64,000 nucleotides of DNA from Hofstenia miamia (Eukaryota; Xenacoelomorpha; Acoela), in the NCBI GenBank assembly GCA_004352715.1, contig SCFE01000006.1, positions 1,678,752 through 1,742,751 on the forward strand, in the 5' to 3' direction. Below, piece by piece: positions 10,310 to 20,790 of this stretch. Each line of letters opens with the position of its first letter. Positions within the stretch are counted from its first letter, which is position 1. The notes beneath the pieces were generated by a model that saw only the letters and a list, made by a program, of their open reading frames with translations, was not told the origin of the DNA and did not search any database. The position numbers and the translations under genes were made by a program.

Positions 10310-11127
10310 GGGTTGTTCATTATCATATTGTTGATAACATCTTTTTCTGATTTACATGTTTTCCAATATTGAGGAACTTAACAGCAGATTCCTCGGCTAT
10401 TAATAGGCTCTGCTGGTATATCCATCTTGAACTTTTAATTTCAATGCAGCATTCTTATAGTGAGGAATATGCAAAATTTGTAATTTGATCGATATACAGT
10501 ACTCCTCGGCTGTAGCAACAAATAGAATTTGTAATTCCTCAAAAATACAAAGCAAACCACATTGTGATCAATGCGTTTGATCGTAACGCAGGTCCAGTAG
10601 AAAAAAATCAAAATCAGGTTTATCAGCACCCATGTTGTTTGATAAATTTTGCTTTTATTTGATAAATAACATCTCGTTGACGGATTATGGTTTAGTACCA
10701 TATTACTTTGCTTAACTGCTTTTCTTGATTAAATATGTGATGTGTCATAGGTTGGCGCAATACAAAAATGACAGAAAAACTAACAGTCTATTATTACTGT
10801 ATTCTACCTCTGCAAAGTCAATGGCAAATGTTTTGTTGATTTATGATTGGTTTGTTCAATCAAAAGTTTTTGATCACTAATCTCTAAATTGCAATACTTA
10901 TGTTATGGTATCCTAAAGAATATCAACAGGTTACTCTAAGGTCCCGAATAATCGGAACCCCCTCGTTTTTTAATTTGCTGAATTTCTTTTTTAGAAAAGC
11001 TGTTTTATTTAATATAATAATAATTGAGCATTTTTAAGGATTTTTAATAATTTTAACAAAAACATTCAAATATATTTCGACTTACAAAGTTATCGTCAGT
11101 TTTACAAATAATTCCCTCAAATTTTTA

Positions 11128-11590
11128 CTTGATTTTATAATAATATTTTATTTCGCTAAATCTTAATTATTGGTAGCAATAGTTTATGTATTTAGACTTG
11201 ATTGAAATGATCTAATTAGAATGCTTTCAGTGAATTTAAGATATTTTGCATCAGTATTCTTTAAAATTTTTACATCATAACTTAGTCCACAATTTTTAAG
11301 GTGTTTTGAAATGCTTCAATTACTTTAATGTTCTTTTGTTCTTCTGCTTAATTGCCGACCACAATATCCGATATAATCCTCACCACAGGTGCATTGAATC
11401 TTATAAATTACATTAGATTTATTGGACATGCTAGTTGTTGATTTAAGACCAAGCTTTGCATGAAGTTTGTGGATCTTGCAAACAAATCTTACGTTTTCTT
11501 TAATTAATTCGATCTTTCTCATTTGATGTATTAGATTTGTTGTATGTATTCCTCGATAGTGGATTTTAAATATATGTTCAAAGTTTTGTG
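11128..11590 (-). pseudogene. Penelope-like element, GIY-YIG endonuclease end
   Basis: The minus-strand frame ending at 11325 contains 'NVIYKIQCTCGEDYIGYCGR' followed by LSRRTKEH, the typical C-terminal block of Penelope-like elements (v-Y-k-i-x-C-x-C, Y-I-G, R-x2-R-x2-EH), upstream of which is the linker with 'VRFVCKIHKL'. Past a stop/frameshift the frame resumes to about 11128 with 'NCGLSYDVKIL' and 'KFTESILIRSFQS', the usual element terminus. The reverse transcriptase portion is absent. The ORF start region (11672-11600) is antisense to a second, inverted fragment and is not part of the protein. Confidence 0.75.
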
Positions 11591-11612
11591 AATACTTTAT
11601 TTCTTTGTCACT

Positions 11613-11708
11613 CGGATATTGTGGTCGGCAACTAAGCAGACGAACAAAAGAACATGAAACTAATTCAACCATTTCAAAACACCTAAAAAATTGTGGATTA
11701 AGTTATGG
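11613..11708 (+). pseudogene. Second Penelope-like fragment, head-to-head with the first
   Basis: This block is the reverse complement of 11275-11370 with about a dozen differences. On the plus strand it encodes the end of the same GIY-YIG block (CGRQLSRRTKEH, then KHLKNCGLSY). It therefore forms an inverted repeat with the minus-strand copy, around a 240-bp centre. Confidence 0.7.
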
Positions 11709-11720
11709 AATATGTTAGTA

Positions 11721-14099
11721 CCTAAATATAAGTTGCATTGAAATACATTGTAAATGAAAAGGGGAAATATAATTCAATAACAGGACATTACGATTAAACA
11801 ATTTTAAATCAGATCAGATTTGATGATGAAGTGGGCCAGATTTGAAGTGCAGATGCATTTACAAATACATTAAATGCTCAAATATATTACCTAATCAAGG
11901 TCCAGAAAATGTAAGGCCTTATATGAATATATTGTTATATCACGTGTCTTTAACTTTAAAACGAAATGTTCAAAATTTTATCTAGTAAGGTCTGGAAAAA
12001 TCTAATGGCGTTGTTAAATTCATTTTAATGCGCTATAACAACAAAAAATCTAATGGCATTTTTCAAATCCTTGAATGTCGAAAGCGCATATTTTATTTTT
12101 CACAATATCAACGTCTACGTCGGAAATATTTTAAGTAAAAGATTTCATTCCCTCTTAAAAAAGTCCCTTAGCGTTTTTCTCCTAATTGTTTTTGTTTAAA
12201 TTAAATTGGAATATCATGTAGTAGTGAAATACAATTAAATTTTGTTCGTTAGATTTCCTTGCATGCATCAGTGTCTGTATAAGAACAAGTTTGAAAATTA
12301 GAAAATCCGTTATTAAATAAAATACATAGTTAACTACAAATAAGTTAGTGATGTTGATTTGAAATGTATCCCAAATGCCTTAAAATTAACTTAAAGTTAC
12401 TGTGTAACATAATGTACGTGTTTCATTTATATTTGAAAGTGTGAAAGTATGAAGACATCAACAGCTTGTTTATTCTCAATATAATTAGCACTGGAAGCGC
12501 GATGATACGTCAAGATGACCTATAAGCCTTTTTTGTTTGCTTGGTTATTTATTCAGCAAAAACATTAGCAGGTATATATACGCACTATTATGTTGACAAT
12601 CTCATTGAATTTGCTGTTAGTAGAAATTTTGTTTCTATTCAATAATTTTCGCATATGAAGCATCAGATGTAAATATATTCTCCCAGAGCGCTCGCTGTTC
12701 TAGTGTTAATGTACTAATGCTTACAAAATTTGTTTGAATGTTGTTATTGATTATTGCATTAATGTTTATAAAAATGGTTTCGAAAAAATCTGCAAAAAAT
12801 ATATGCAATAAAATTCTCCATGTTTTAAATTCAGAATAATAAAATATTTCATCATGCGTTTCATAAATTAGTAGTTAGGTATTCTACGCAGAATAAATGA
12901 AAATATTTATATATTAAATAAAAAATCATATGATTGAAAATCAATAAATTTCAATTAGAATCGACAACTTTAATAGTTGGTGATATGCATACGAAATATA
13001 TGCGGAAGATATTCATCATCGTCCAAATGCCTAAAAAAATTGTATACAAGTGCTTTTTTATTTTTGACGACAGATGGAGTGTTTGTAAATTGTTCCTTTT
13101 ATATTTGAAGTTGTAACTATGATGTATCAGTATATTTATTTGATGCTTCTTTTTTTACTTCATAACGTATGATAGAGCCATTTTACAACTAAAAAAAGAC
13201 ATTTTCTTAGAGCAACTAATTTAACTATGTAGTTACTGTTCCGGGTTTTTGCCAACAATTGTTCCGGTTTCGTATTATCATTATATTGAATAAGGTGTCT
13301 CTTAGTGAAAATTTACTTTTGGATACATTCATAGCATTTTGAAAACGAAAAGATCACAAGAAACTTTTTTTTAAATTTAGAAACATGTCTAAAAATATGT
13401 TCATACACTATTAATAAGAATCAACCATAACTAATGAGCCAATATCCCAATTTTGATAGTATTAAATGGATTGTAGTGGATAATGACAATTTCCGTTGAT
13501 TAAATGATAAATAGGAGGGACACAAAGTAAAAAATGTCAAAATTTAAATAAAGGTTAATTTTAAAATTCTTGAGTTTATGTATGAATTTAAAAAGAAACG
13601 CATCATTTACTTAGCATGTTTCGGCATTTCACTGTCATTATCAAAAAGTTTACCACCATTATATTCACAAATTATTCATCAATATTTTCTTTAAATAATT
13701 ATAAATTTAATAGTTTTGATGCCTATGTATATATATTTTGAAAATTTTCAGGTCAAAGAATGTCAAAATTTTGCAGAATTTGAAAATAGGTAAAAAAAAT
13801 TGAAATGTTTCTTGAGGTCAAATTTTAGATCTATTTTTTAAAAACAAGAAATGTATGAATGCTTTTCATAAAATTCCCTTTAAAACGTTCTAATACAAAA
13901 GTTTAACAACATTTCTTAATAGTAGAGTATCTGAGAAAATTTATGTTTTTTTCACTTAAAATGTAAACAAAGTTTAGTGAGGAGAAATCCTTTAATAAGC
14001 CTAGAACCATATTCACAATTCGCTTAGCTTTTAAAAATATAAACTTCTTGGTTTCAAAAGCATGGGAAGATATCACTGCTCAAATAAACATTTTACTAT
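11721..14099. other. AT-rich region without recognised gene
   Basis: Only short frames with no recognisable domain on either strand; no repeats of note. Confidence 0.5.
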
Positions 14100-14800
14100 G
14101 CACTGATTGGCTTGGACTTTAGGCAAATTGGCATTCCATTCTGCTATGTTCATTAATAAATTACATTTGAAGTTCCTCAATGTATGCTATGCCAAAGAAC
14201 TCAATTCAATAGAGCCTTAGCAAACAAAAAAATATGCTAAAGTATTTCCAGTTACTTCTGATGATAAAAAGTCATAGAAAGCTTGCAAAACATGTTTCAA
14301 AGCAACAGTCATCAACATCTATTCAGGAATTCATAGAGCTACATAGAGAAAATTACTTGGATAAACTTTTCGTTGCTTCAATGCTTCAATTAAATATTCC
14401 TTTGAATGCAGCAAGACATTCTGCAATTATCGAACTACTTCAATTATGTGAAAAACAATTGCCATAACAATGCTAGCATTAAAGAAAGTGAACAATGCCA
14501 TGGCAAAAGTAAAGGCTGCAACTGTGAGAAATCGAACACGAGCTAAACAATCAATCCAGAAGCCACTTCAACCCATACAAACTTGATCTTCAAAATACTA
14601 CTCAGATAATTTCCATGCAAGGAAAAGATTGTTAATGAATTTACTACAGAAGGCCATTACAAAAGTGGTCATTGTTGAGAGAGCAAGAACTGCTGCCACG
14701 CAAAAAGTAGTGCAATTCACAAATTACTTTGAACTGAATTGGACTTGTAAAATGTCTTTGCATGAATCAACCTCAATTTAAGATGCTTGGCAAAAAATTG
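14100..14800 (+). pseudogene. hAT-like transposase relic
   Basis: A 77-residue frame (14234-14467) contains 'SKQQSSTSIQEF' then 'LDKLFVASMLQLNIPLNAAR' and HSAIIELL, which resembles the region after the BED zinc finger in hAT-type transposases (DUF659-like: a short linker, then a helical block with 'NIPL'). Flanking plus-strand frames are full of stops. No catalytic residues, terminal repeats or target duplication were found, so this is an old internal fragment. Assignment rests on by-eye similarity. Confidence 0.4.
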
Positions 14801-15275
14801 GAAACTATATATTATATGACTTAATAAATAATCGGCGCAACGGGTTAATTAAATCCTACAGAATATAGATTTCAGAAAAAAAGAAAAAAGCGAAGTGTTC
14901 TCCTGCTCTTGTGGGAAGGTTTTTCTCAATGTTAAAAAACGTGCTTCAGGATAAGGGATTTTTTTTAAGGATAATGTGTATTTCTATATTGGCGCTTTTT
15001 ACAACCTAGTTATTATGTTTAGCATAGCATACATGAATTCCACAAAAAATATTTAGGTCAATTTTTTAGTCAAAAACTTACGTTTTTAAGTAAATATGTA
15101 AAAAATTTAGGTAAAAAATCGCCGTAATGATAAATTACTAGTAGAATATAAATTAAGCTGTTGGGAAGGCAACAATGGTACTTGAAATTGATCAATACGA
15201 CACTTTCTAGATCTTTTAGTACAGCAAATGCTTAAAAATATATTTAAAAATGTTTGTACATATTAATAAGATTAA
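14801..15275. other. Non-coding stretch downstream of the LRR gene's distal exon
   Basis: No gene or repeat recognised. No AATAAA was seen on the minus strand close to the stop at 15276. Confidence 0.4.
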
Positions 15276-15772
15276 TTATCGTTTTTTTGCGATTGGAATC
15301 CTGTCAATTATTTGTAAAATTAATAGAGTCTGCATTAAAGAGCTCTGCCAAAAACGTCGCTGTTCCACGGCTGAAAATGCGAGAAAATTGGATTTATAAG
15401 AATCGAATTTGTAGAGCATCCATAGAAAATCTGAAATTTCACGAGTAGTATAGATTGCTCCTCTTGATTCATACTTTGTTTTCATTTTCAAAGTTTTCTT
15501 GTCTATGCTGTCACATTTATTATTGGATCCTAGTAAGCAATTTTCCATCGTTTTCAGCATAATCTCAGTAGGGTAGTCCTCCAACCATAAACTAACTTCT
15601 ACAATTGCATCTATTTTTTCATTTCTAATGTAGATTTCTTCATGCGGATAACGCTTAAAGTAATTGTCCACAATATCTAGTTTGACATTCTTAAGAAATT
15701 CCTGCAGACGAAGAAACCGATTACTATCATCAACACTCAAATAAAAATTGTCTCTTCTCGACACAATTTCAG
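15276..15772 (-). CDS. Duplicate (possible alternative) terminal exon of the LRRC74-like gene
   Basis: Open minus-strand exon from an acceptor TGTGTTTAG (AG at 15774-15773) to a stop at 15276. Translation begins (G)CT-GAA-ATT: A-E-I-V-S-R-R-D-N-F-Y-L. It aligns end to end with the last exon of the LRR gene (20252-20790), which starts A-E-F-L-T-R-R-N-T-F-Y-L. Shared features include NRF(L/I)RLQ(E/K)FL, a WLED motif, a K.KY block and EIS(D/E)FLWM(L/I)YK. Both begin in phase 1 and both are free of stops. No LRR exons lie between the two, so this is either an alternative last exon of the same gene (giving a 527-residue isoform after exon 4) or the only surviving exon of a tandem copy. The conserved frame despite strong divergence suggests function. 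The protein family of this domain is not certain; its N-terminal part has faint EF-hand spacing without a calcium loop. Confidence 0.65.
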
Positions 15773-15789
15773 CTAAACACAATTCTATT

Positions 15790-16778
15790 ACTTAGATTTT
15801 TTAAAATGTCAATTACGGTTTTGATTTTTCGAGTCAATACCAAAATTTGATTATTTTTCATTACACCCAAAAAGTGTAGACAGTTAGACAGTCCTATTAA
15901 TGTGATATGATTTCAATTCCCAACCTATTTCAATAGAAATCTAATTGAGATTGTTTTGGGAAACCTAGAGAAATTACAGAAAGTAAGTTCCACATATTTC
16001 TGATGATGATAATAATAAACAAGTTTAACTATTTATAGCCCATGGAAAAAATTAGTGGTGACGTTGTGCTAAGAACAATTCCATTATAATCATATTTGCA
16101 TATACAGGCTGTTTATACATTAAATAGGAACTGCTGTGGCCTATATTTAGTAAATGTTGATATGTTTAAATGAACAGAAGTCTGTTTGGTTGATTATTTA
16201 TTGATTGTTAGACAATATTTGACATATATATTTCATTCAATCTAACACTTAAAACTCAAGAATTTAATGCGATTGTTGGTGTAGAGCATTGTACTGAAAA
16301 TCCTCGTAGTACATCTCCGCGGTTGTATCTATTATGCAAAACAATTTATTGAATATTAAAAAAGAATGTACATTGGGTTCCTCACATATCACCAGATGAT
16401 CATTAATATCAACAAATGGAAGGTTCCCAGTGAATTATAAATGAAATGCATGAAGATGTAATGGTTGTTGATGAAAAATGGCTATTTGCATATAATTGCA
16501 CTCAGGCATTTGCAATATTGTATTGCAATAATATTTTATCAAAAAATAAATTACTCAATATTTTGCGGTCACAAAATATACTATGTAAGTTATTTTTTGG
16601 ATATTGCTAATTTGAAAGGAATTTTTCTGAAGTTTAATTCCAAATCAAGGATAACAATACTGAACTGAATGGACTGTTAGGTGTATGAACACTGTGCTTG
16701 AGCAAAAACCAAATATCAGCCATAAAATTCTTTATTTAGTTTATTAAACATAATTGGAATAAGTTTATAACACAAGCT
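15790..16778. other. Non-coding AT-rich stretch
   Basis: No supported gene; if 15276-15772 is an alternative last exon, this is intron. Confidence 0.4.
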
Positions 16779-16779
16779 A

Positions 16780-16811
<32 letters not shown>
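16779..16811. repeat. (ACT)n trinucleotide repeat
   Basis: About ten copies of ACT/CTA directly before the duplicated block that starts at 16812. Confidence 0.9.
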
Positions 16812-17398
16812 AATGACTTCAATTCGCTTTATAAAGCGCTACAAACTAAATTTACAAGTAAAACAAAATTTTTTGAAAATAAAATATAGTTCATAATTAT
16901 CACATTATTTCTTTTTATGAGATGATCTTACTTCTCTACAATTACTGCAATTGCAAGACAGAAACCATGAGCAAGTATTGTTCAATTTAAAATGATTAAT
17001 AACATAATCTTCAAAAAATATACGAAGTTGTTTCTTTACAATGCTAGGACGATCATAAATGTTGATATTAGAATTGACTGATATGTAATTAGTCAAGTAA
17101 GTAATACGATCCCAATAGTTGCTATGAGATGTAACCAATTTGCACTTAGGATATATATATATATTACACATCCTATAGGGATCGTTTCAGACGAAAAATT
17201 TTATGATGCATTGTACTTGAATCTAATCTAAATAATAATGGTTTTCAAATATATTTATATAAAGTAATTGTTTTGGATTGTCAATACAAAAATTATTTTC
17301 CTACATTTCAAAATCAGTTAAACCTCCATTAAATATAAAGCATATAGACCTAAATTAGCAGAAATATATGTGTATATAAGGTTTATATATATAGATGC
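16812..17398 (-). repeat. Duplicated 585-bp block, copy 1, with an 88-codon frame
   Basis: Nearly identical to 17878-18460 (a 3-bp indel and a few substitutions). The minus-strand frame 17171-16905 ends 'SWFLSCNCSNC' plus a basic tail, and a GTAAGA donor-like site lies at the Cys-rich end. I do not recognise the product; it could be an exon or chance. Because both copies keep the frame, the similarity itself says little about function. Confidence 0.6.
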
Positions 17399-17815
17399 GA
17401 CAGTTCATTAATTGTCATTACTTGTAAAGCTGTTTAATTTGCTTAATGATACCTTAAAATGGCAATTTCCTTTTCGCTTGATTCGAAGAAACAAATGTTT
17501 GATGATAATTTTCAGATAAGAGGAATTAATGTGAAATATTTTTATACTGTGCTACTTGACCAAAAAAGCCTTGCGGTACGGTAATTTAATATATCATTGT
17601 CACCGAGTGTACTTCTAGCTGACACATGGTAGAGAAATAATAATACTCAAAATTATACTATTAAAAAAATAATACTGCATTCTAGGTTAGAATTTGTGAT
17701 TGCATTTTTAGACTGTTTATTTTTTAGTTGAAAAAATTCACGTATATACATAGGCACATAAGAAATAGAGCACAGCAAACTTTATAGATTTAATAATAGA
17801 AAAATGTGTATGGAC

Positions 17816-18594
17816 CAGAGATGGAAGTGGGACAGATTTTTGTAACCTGCACTGCCCTGCCCCCCCCCCCACAGACNTGACTTCAATTCGCTTTATAAAG
17901 CGCTACAAACTAAATTTACAAGTAAAACAAAATTTTTTGAAAATAAAATATAGTTCATAATTATCACATTATTTCTTTTTATGAGATGATCTTACTCCTC
18001 TACAATTACTGCAATTGCAAGACAGAAACCATGAGCAATTGTTCAATTTAAAATGATTAATAACATAATCTTCAAAAAATATACGAAGTTGTTTCTTTAC
18101 AATGCTAGGACGATCATAAATGTTGATATTAGAATTGACTGATATGTAATTAGTCAAGTAAGTAATACGATCCCAATAGTTGCTATGAGATGTAACCAAT
18201 TTGCACTTAGGATATATATATATATTACACATCCTATAGGGATCGTTTCAGACGAAAAATTTTATGATGCATTGTACTTGAATCTAATCTAAATAATAAT
18301 GGTTTTCAAATATATTTATATAAAGTAATTGTTTTGGATTGTCAATACAAAAATTATTTTCCTACATTTCAAAATCAGTTAAACCTCCATTAAATATAAA
18401 GCATATAGACCTAAATTAGCAGAAATATATGTGTATATAAGGTTTCTATATATAGATGCGGGCACCACACTACCACTGCCAAATATTTTGAATCCTCACT
18501 GCCTAAAAGATACAGAAATTCCCACTCCATAACCGCCCCGACTTGCCCCGACCCACCTTACCCCATAACTCGACCCACCTCACTTTCATCTCTG
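17816..18594. mobile_element. hAT-type element with 8-bp target duplication
   Basis: Ends are inverted: left CAGAGATGGAAGTGGG, right the reverse complement of CAGAGATGAAAGTGAG. The 8-bp GTATGGAC flanks both sides (17808-17815 and 18595-18602), the target length of hAT transposons. There is no transposase, so it is non-autonomous. Its interior (17878-18460) is a copy of the neighbouring block 16812-17398, and an N sits at the junction (17877). Confidence 0.75.
17878..18460 (-). repeat. Duplicated 585-bp block, copy 2, inside the hAT-type element
   Basis: Copy of 16812-17398. The matching minus-strand frame is 18232-17969. The left boundary coincides with an assembly N at 17877, while the right boundary joins C-rich sequence that belongs to the hAT-type end. 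Confidence 0.65.
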
Positions 18595-18602
18595 GTATGG
18601 AC

Positions 18603-20251
18603 ATAATTACTAAAATTATCTTTCAGAATAAAAAGATGAAAGATGTGATGTTAAGAAGTATATTATCAATAGGGCTTATTTGCTACCGCATCGATCTGTG
18701 CTAGATTGTTTTGAGGTTTATTAGTTAAATGAATTAGCTGAGAATCAGACAAAATCAAGGCCTCTAAACAAGGTTGGTTGTCAACGGATAGATTGGAAAC
18801 GTCTGCGAATCCATCATAACAGTTTGCGAACACTTGAAAAAGTTAGATTTTTCCATTTAAGTATCATTCAGCGTTTTTTGATTTAAGGTTAACATAATAC
18901 AATTGCAACACAATTGGACTAGCATTTTTGATGGAATCAGTAGATACATGGAGTAGACAGCACATTATCGAAGTTATCAAATCAAATTCACGGTATTGTG
19001 TTTGTGAATCTCCATGAAGTATACGTCAGTCCATAAAGTACGGTAATTCAAGAACAACATTATGCAGTCAGCTGATTGCTATAAGCAGTAAATAGCAATC
19101 TAGTGTTTGATTTGCAATACCAGAAACTATATTAATTTATGTTGAAAACACTAAAAAAATATTATTTAACGGATTTCGTAAATACCTCATGCAGTGTCAT
19201 ATCCTATATCATATCTGAAACGTATTAAAAGACTTAATTAAACCGTGTTGCTAAGTCACCGTGAAAATTGGTAGTTTCTAGGAAAATTTCTAGTAAATCA
19301 ATAACAGAAACAAATTAGGTTCACCTCATAATCTGAGAAATATCATTATCAATTTCCTGCATATGAAATTCGCCAAGTTAATACATACATAAATGAGAGA
19401 ATCAAATATTAAATTTCCATTATCATCTACGATCAATTGCTGTCAGATATGTTTTTTCAAACATCTTACTATTACATATTATCTCATTGCTCTGCTAAAG
19501 AACTTTCCCAGATTTAAAAATATTCTCAAAATCTATTTTTCAATAGAAAAATTGAATGTATATTTCAAACCCCTTATATACTAAGGTAAGCCAAATTGTA
19601 AAACCATGCCCGATGGTTTGTTGGGGACTAAGCCTCCTCGGTTAAACAAGTTATTCCACTTGTTGCAGAGCATGTTGTGAGCTTTTACCAAACACCATTC
19701 ATTTTAATAATCTTACATAACTTATTTGAATAATAAATACAATTTTCCTCCATTTAGTAGCGTGCAATGAAAATGATTCAAATTTCTTCAGAAGTTTAGT
19801 GGTATACCCAAATTCATGATTAATAGAACGACCAAAGCACAACATGGATAAAGTATAAACTACAACAATGAAACTACAACAGCGTTTCCATTAACTCTAT
19901 TTCGACTACTTCTAGTGCATATATTCAAAATCAGTTAATTTAATACAATTGCCAATGCTCTTGTACAACAATTCAAACCTTTATAACAATAATTCAAATA
20001 TGAATTGAAAAGGTTTGCTTTGTGAAAGTATAATTGAACTTTACTGCTACCCTAAGATGCTATACATTGTGTGCCCAAAACAGTGCAGTAGAAATTCAGA
20101 AATATATTCAAAAAAAATTTATAAGTAAGCAACAACAGAATATTGTTAAAGTTTGAATTATGCAAGCGAAAGTAAGTATATACAGCATACATGAACTTGC
20201 ACATTATATTATTAAAACAGAACACGTCAGCTTTGTTATTTATTAAAAACA
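18603..20251. other. AT-rich stretch without recognised gene
   Basis: No LRR-like or other exon was found on either strand. A minus-strand AATAAA at 20244-20239 lies 8 bp past the stop of the LRR gene and may be its poly(A) signal. Confidence 0.4.
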
Positions 20252-20790
20252 TCATTCAGAATTTGACAGCTTTTCATCAAGATATTTTCTGTTGAAGTCA
20301 ATGCAATGTTGGATAATGCCCAACATGACTAATGTGTGTAACACTTGGTTTTGTAGCACAAGCTTCCTTTCCCCTTTTGTGAATTTTGTGTTAGTGCTTT
20401 TATAATACTGAATTTTGTAAATCATCCAGAGAAACTCACTGATCTCTGTTTCTGTAATAAGACCTGCTCGTAGATCATATTTAGTTTTTAAAAGCATAGT
20501 TCTTCTTTCGATTTTGTCAATTATGTGATTTGAGGCAAGAATGTGATTTTCAACTGATTTCTGCATGCTCATGGGAAGCATATCTTCCAGCCATCGATTT
20601 TGCTGGGAAATATTTGCAAGTGACAAAATGCCAGACTTATGAAGGTACATGTTGTTTTCCGTTGTAGTGAATTTGTAGAAAATGTCTAATATGTCTTTAT
20701 TCACAAAATTAAGAAATTTCTGCAAACGAATAAATCGGTTTTTATCATTGGTACTCAAATAAAACGTATTTCTTCTTGTCAAAAATTCAG
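20252..20790 (-). CDS. LRRC74-like gene, exon 5 (last)
   Basis: Acceptor ATTATTTAG ends at 20791; the exon starts with CT, completing a GCT (Ala) codon with the final G of exon 4. It encodes residues 363-541 and ends at a TAA. Paralogous to 15276-15772. Additional phase-1 exons could hide between exons 4 and 5, since they would not disturb the frame. Confidence 0.7.

Larger units (their letters stand above)
9733..10980. other. Non-coding stretch with simple repeats
   Basis: No gene recognised. Contains the tandem duplication at 10142-10260 and the TA tract at 10262-10309. At 10938-10960 a GGTCCCGAATAATCGGAAC motif resembles the ends of pogo/Tigger-like elements, but no partner was found. Confidence 0.5.

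Noticed and set aside
10938-10960. pogo/Tigger-like terminal motif GGTCCCGAATAATCGGAAC
   Set aside because: No inverted partner or transposase nearby.
12934-13116. 60-codon plus frame in an otherwise empty region
   Set aside because: No recognisable motif, AT-driven codons only.
16905-18232. Two near-identical 87-88-codon frames as a tandem gene pair
   Set aside because: The DNA around them is equally conserved and one copy begins at an assembly N, so frame conservation is not evidence of selection.
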